Shown here piece by piece: positions 6,513 through 8,002 of a stretch of 8,002 nucleotides of DNA; the first letter of the stretch is position 1, and each line of letters opens with the position of its first letter. The notes beneath the pieces are model-generated. The model was given only the letters and a program-made list of their open reading frames with translations, ran no database searches and was not told the DNA's origin. Location: contig DCZC01000052.1 of NCBI GenBank assembly GCA_002331565.1, positions 1 through 8,002 on the forward strand, read 5' to 3'. Origin of the DNA: Gemmatimonas sp. UBA2094. GTDB lineage: Bacteria > Gemmatimonadota > Gemmatimonadetes > Gemmatimonadales > Gemmatimonadaceae. The position numbers and the translations under genes are program-made.

Positions 6513-8002
6513 ATGGCGCTCTCTTCCGTTCTTTCGCGACGCCCCTGGCTGGGGTGGCTGCTGGTGTTGACCGTGTTCGGCGGCGCCATCGGGGCCGGTG
6601 GGGTGGCCGGCGCCTGGGCCGTCATCTGCCGCGACGGCCGCTGCCCGTCCATCGCCTCGCTCGAACAGTACGTCCCGCGGCAGACCTCCAAGGTGTACGC
6701 GGCCGACGGCCGCTTCATCACCGAGCTCGGGCTCGAGCGCCGGACGCTGACCCAGCTGAAGGACATCCCCAAGCATGTGCGGGATGCCGTCGTCATCACC
6801 GAGGACAAGCGTTTCTACCGCCACGACGGCATCGACTACTTCCGCATCTTCGGGGCGGTGCTGCGCAACATCAAGGCGGGCGGCTACGCGCAGGGGTTCA
6901 GCACCATCACCATGCAGCTGGCGCGCAACGTGTTTCCCGACCGCATTTCGCGCGAGAAGACACTGCTGCGCAAGATCAAGGAAGCGCGCGTCGCGCGGGC
7001 CATCGAGCGTCGCTACAGCAAAGACAAGATCCTCGAGCTGTATCTCAATCAGGTGTATCTCGGGAATGGCGCCTATGGTGTGGAAACCGCGTCGCAGCGC
7101 TATTTCGGCAAGAGTGTCCGTGACGTGACGGTGGCCGAGGCCGCCATGCTCGCCGGACTGCTCAAGGGCCCCGAGCGCTACAACCCGCGACGCTTCGCCG
7201 ATCGCGCCATTCTGCGCCGCAACACGGTGCTCGAGCTCATGCGCCGCGCCGGGGCCATCACCAACGAAGACGCGTCACTCGCCAAGGCCTACCCGTTGCA
7301 GCTCGCCGAGCGCACCGAGTCGGGCGACGTCGCGCCCTACTTCGTGGAATGGGTGCGACAGGAGCTCGAAGCGCACTTCGGCAAGCGGTTGTACGACGAA
7401 GGGTTCAAGGTGTACACCACCCTCGACGTGGACATGCAGACGGCGGCCGAGCGTGCGCTCGAGAATCAGTTGCAGGCCATCGAGGCGGGCCGTCACGGCA
7501 AGTACACCCACCTCACGTACGAAGCGTACCTCGCGCGCAGCGCCGAAGGCGGGGAAACCGGTGCTGCCAACGCACCCTATCTGCAGGGCAGTTTCGTGGC
7601 CATCGATCCGCGCACCGGCGCTGTGCGCGCCATGGTGGGCGGCCGTGACTTCGGCGACAGCAAGTTCAATCGTGCCACGCAGGCGCTGCGGCAGCCCGGC
7701 TCCACCTTCAAGCCCATCGTGTACGCCACCGCCGTACACGAAGGGTTCGGTCCCGCTCAGGTCGTCGACGACTCGCCCATCTTGCTCGATCAGTTGAGCG
7801 GCGAGGTGTGGACGCCGCAGAACTACGACATGAAGTTCCAGGGCGCGATGCCCATGCGGAAAGCGCTCTATCAGTCGCGCAATCTGGCCGCCATCCGCAC
7901 CGGTCTCGCGGTGGGTGCCGATGCGGTCATCACCATGGCCCGGCAATTCGGTATCACCACACCCATCCCGCCGTATCCGTCGGTCTTCATCGGGTCCGCC
8001 GA
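6513..8002 (+). CDS. mrcA: Class A penicillin-binding protein, PBP1A type (partial, C-terminus cut)
   Basis: This bifunctional peptidoglycan synthase polymerises lipid II glycan strands and cross-links stem peptides at the outer face of the inner membrane. The window holds 496 residues. A short basic N-terminus (SRR at 8-10) and one membrane anchor (about 12-37) precede the GT51 glycosyltransferase domain: catalytic E97 in ITEDKRFYRHDGID, then QGFSTITMQLARN (127-139), RRYSKDKILELYLNQVYLG (166-184) and AAMLAGLLKGPERYNP (210-225). The transpeptidase domain starts near 358 (QGSFVAIDPRTGAVRAMVGG). Its nucleophile S397 and K400 lie in RQPGSTFK, and the SxN motif is S455-R456-N457. The KTG motif lies beyond the edge. 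The ATG at 6513 places the membrane segment correctly and has no Shine-Dalgarno. The linker between the two domains is short, leaving little room for the large insert of E. coli PBP1a. The gene is divergent from tyrS. The symbol marks the family; orthology to E. coli mrcA is not shown. Confidence 0.93.
   Translation, partial: MALSSVLSRRPWLGWLLVLTVFGGAIGAGGVAGAWAVICRDGRCPSIASLEQYVPRQTSKVYAADGRFITELGLERRTLTQLKDIPKHVRDAVVITEDKRFYRHDGIDYFRIFGAVLRNIKAGGYAQGFSTITMQLARNVFPDRISREKTLLRKIKEARVARAIERRYSKDKILELYLNQVYLGNGAYGVETASQRYFGKSVRDVTVAEAAMLAGLLKGPERYNPRRFADRAILRRNTVLELMRRAGAITNEDASLAKAYPLQLAERTESGDVAPYFVEWVRQELEAHFGKRLYDEGFKVYTTLDVDMQTAAERALENQLQAIEAGRHGKYTHLTYEAYLARSAEGGETGAANAPYLQGSFVAIDPRTGAVRAMVGGRDFGDSKFNRATQALRQPGSTFKPIVYATAVHEGFGPAQVVDDSPILLDQLSGEVWTPQNYDMKFQGAMPMRKALYQSRNLAAIRTGLAVGADAVITMARQFGITTPIPPYPSVFIGSA

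Noticed and set aside
6447..6824. N-terminal extension of tyrS
   Set aside because: The extra 126 residues would be antisense to the anchor and start of the PBP glycosyltransferase domain and show no synthetase-like sequence.
1..8002. CRISPR array, insertion sequence, prophage, defence island or tRNA gene
   Set aside because: There are no spaced direct repeats, transposase or integrase motifs, terminal inverted repeats or cloverleaf sequences. The PglZ domain alone does not indicate a BREX system, since it is fused to a receiver in the PorX arrangement and no BREX partners are present.

Overview
The window is a GC-rich stretch of bacterial chromosome, densely coded, with short intergenic gaps. 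Codon third positions are mostly G or C. The first gene looks like PorX, a response regulator fused to a PglZ domain that is best known from the Bacteroidetes side of the FCB group. Translation starts carry no Shine-Dalgarno sequence. GC content, the PorX-type gene and the bare starts together suggest Gemmatimonadota or a related high-GC lineage. This is inference: there is no 16S or other marker here to settle it.

Layout. At the left edge, a minus-strand gene of unrecognised function starts at 330 and runs out of the window. Across a 93-bp gap, three plus-strand genes follow and probably form an operon: the PorX-like regulator (424-1986), an MsbA-type ABC exporter with fused membrane and ATPase domains (1989-3920, 2 nt downstream) and a class-V PLP-dependent enzyme (3941-5086, 20 nt downstream). 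After a 40-bp convergent gap comes tyrosyl-tRNA synthetase on the minus strand (5127-6446). It is transcribed divergently, across 66 bp, from a class A penicillin-binding protein (6513 onward) that is cut by the right edge.

How the genes might work together. The first operon joins a phospho-switch with an apparent nucleotide or phosphodiester hydrolase domain, a membrane exporter and a small-molecule PLP enzyme. A regulated envelope or export function is possible, but the exporter's cargo and the PLP enzyme's substrate cannot be read from sequence. The tyrS/PBP pair is housekeeping (translation and peptidoglycan synthesis) and shares a divergent promoter region.

Most notable signal. All four genes that begin a transcription unit have a TA(T/C)CTT hexamer 5-10 nt before the start codon. 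The two genes internal to the operon lack it. This fits -10 elements directly upstream of the start codon, giving leaderless or nearly leaderless mRNAs. I see no tRNA or rRNA, CRISPR array, insertion sequence or phage gene, and no clear case of a wholly new system.
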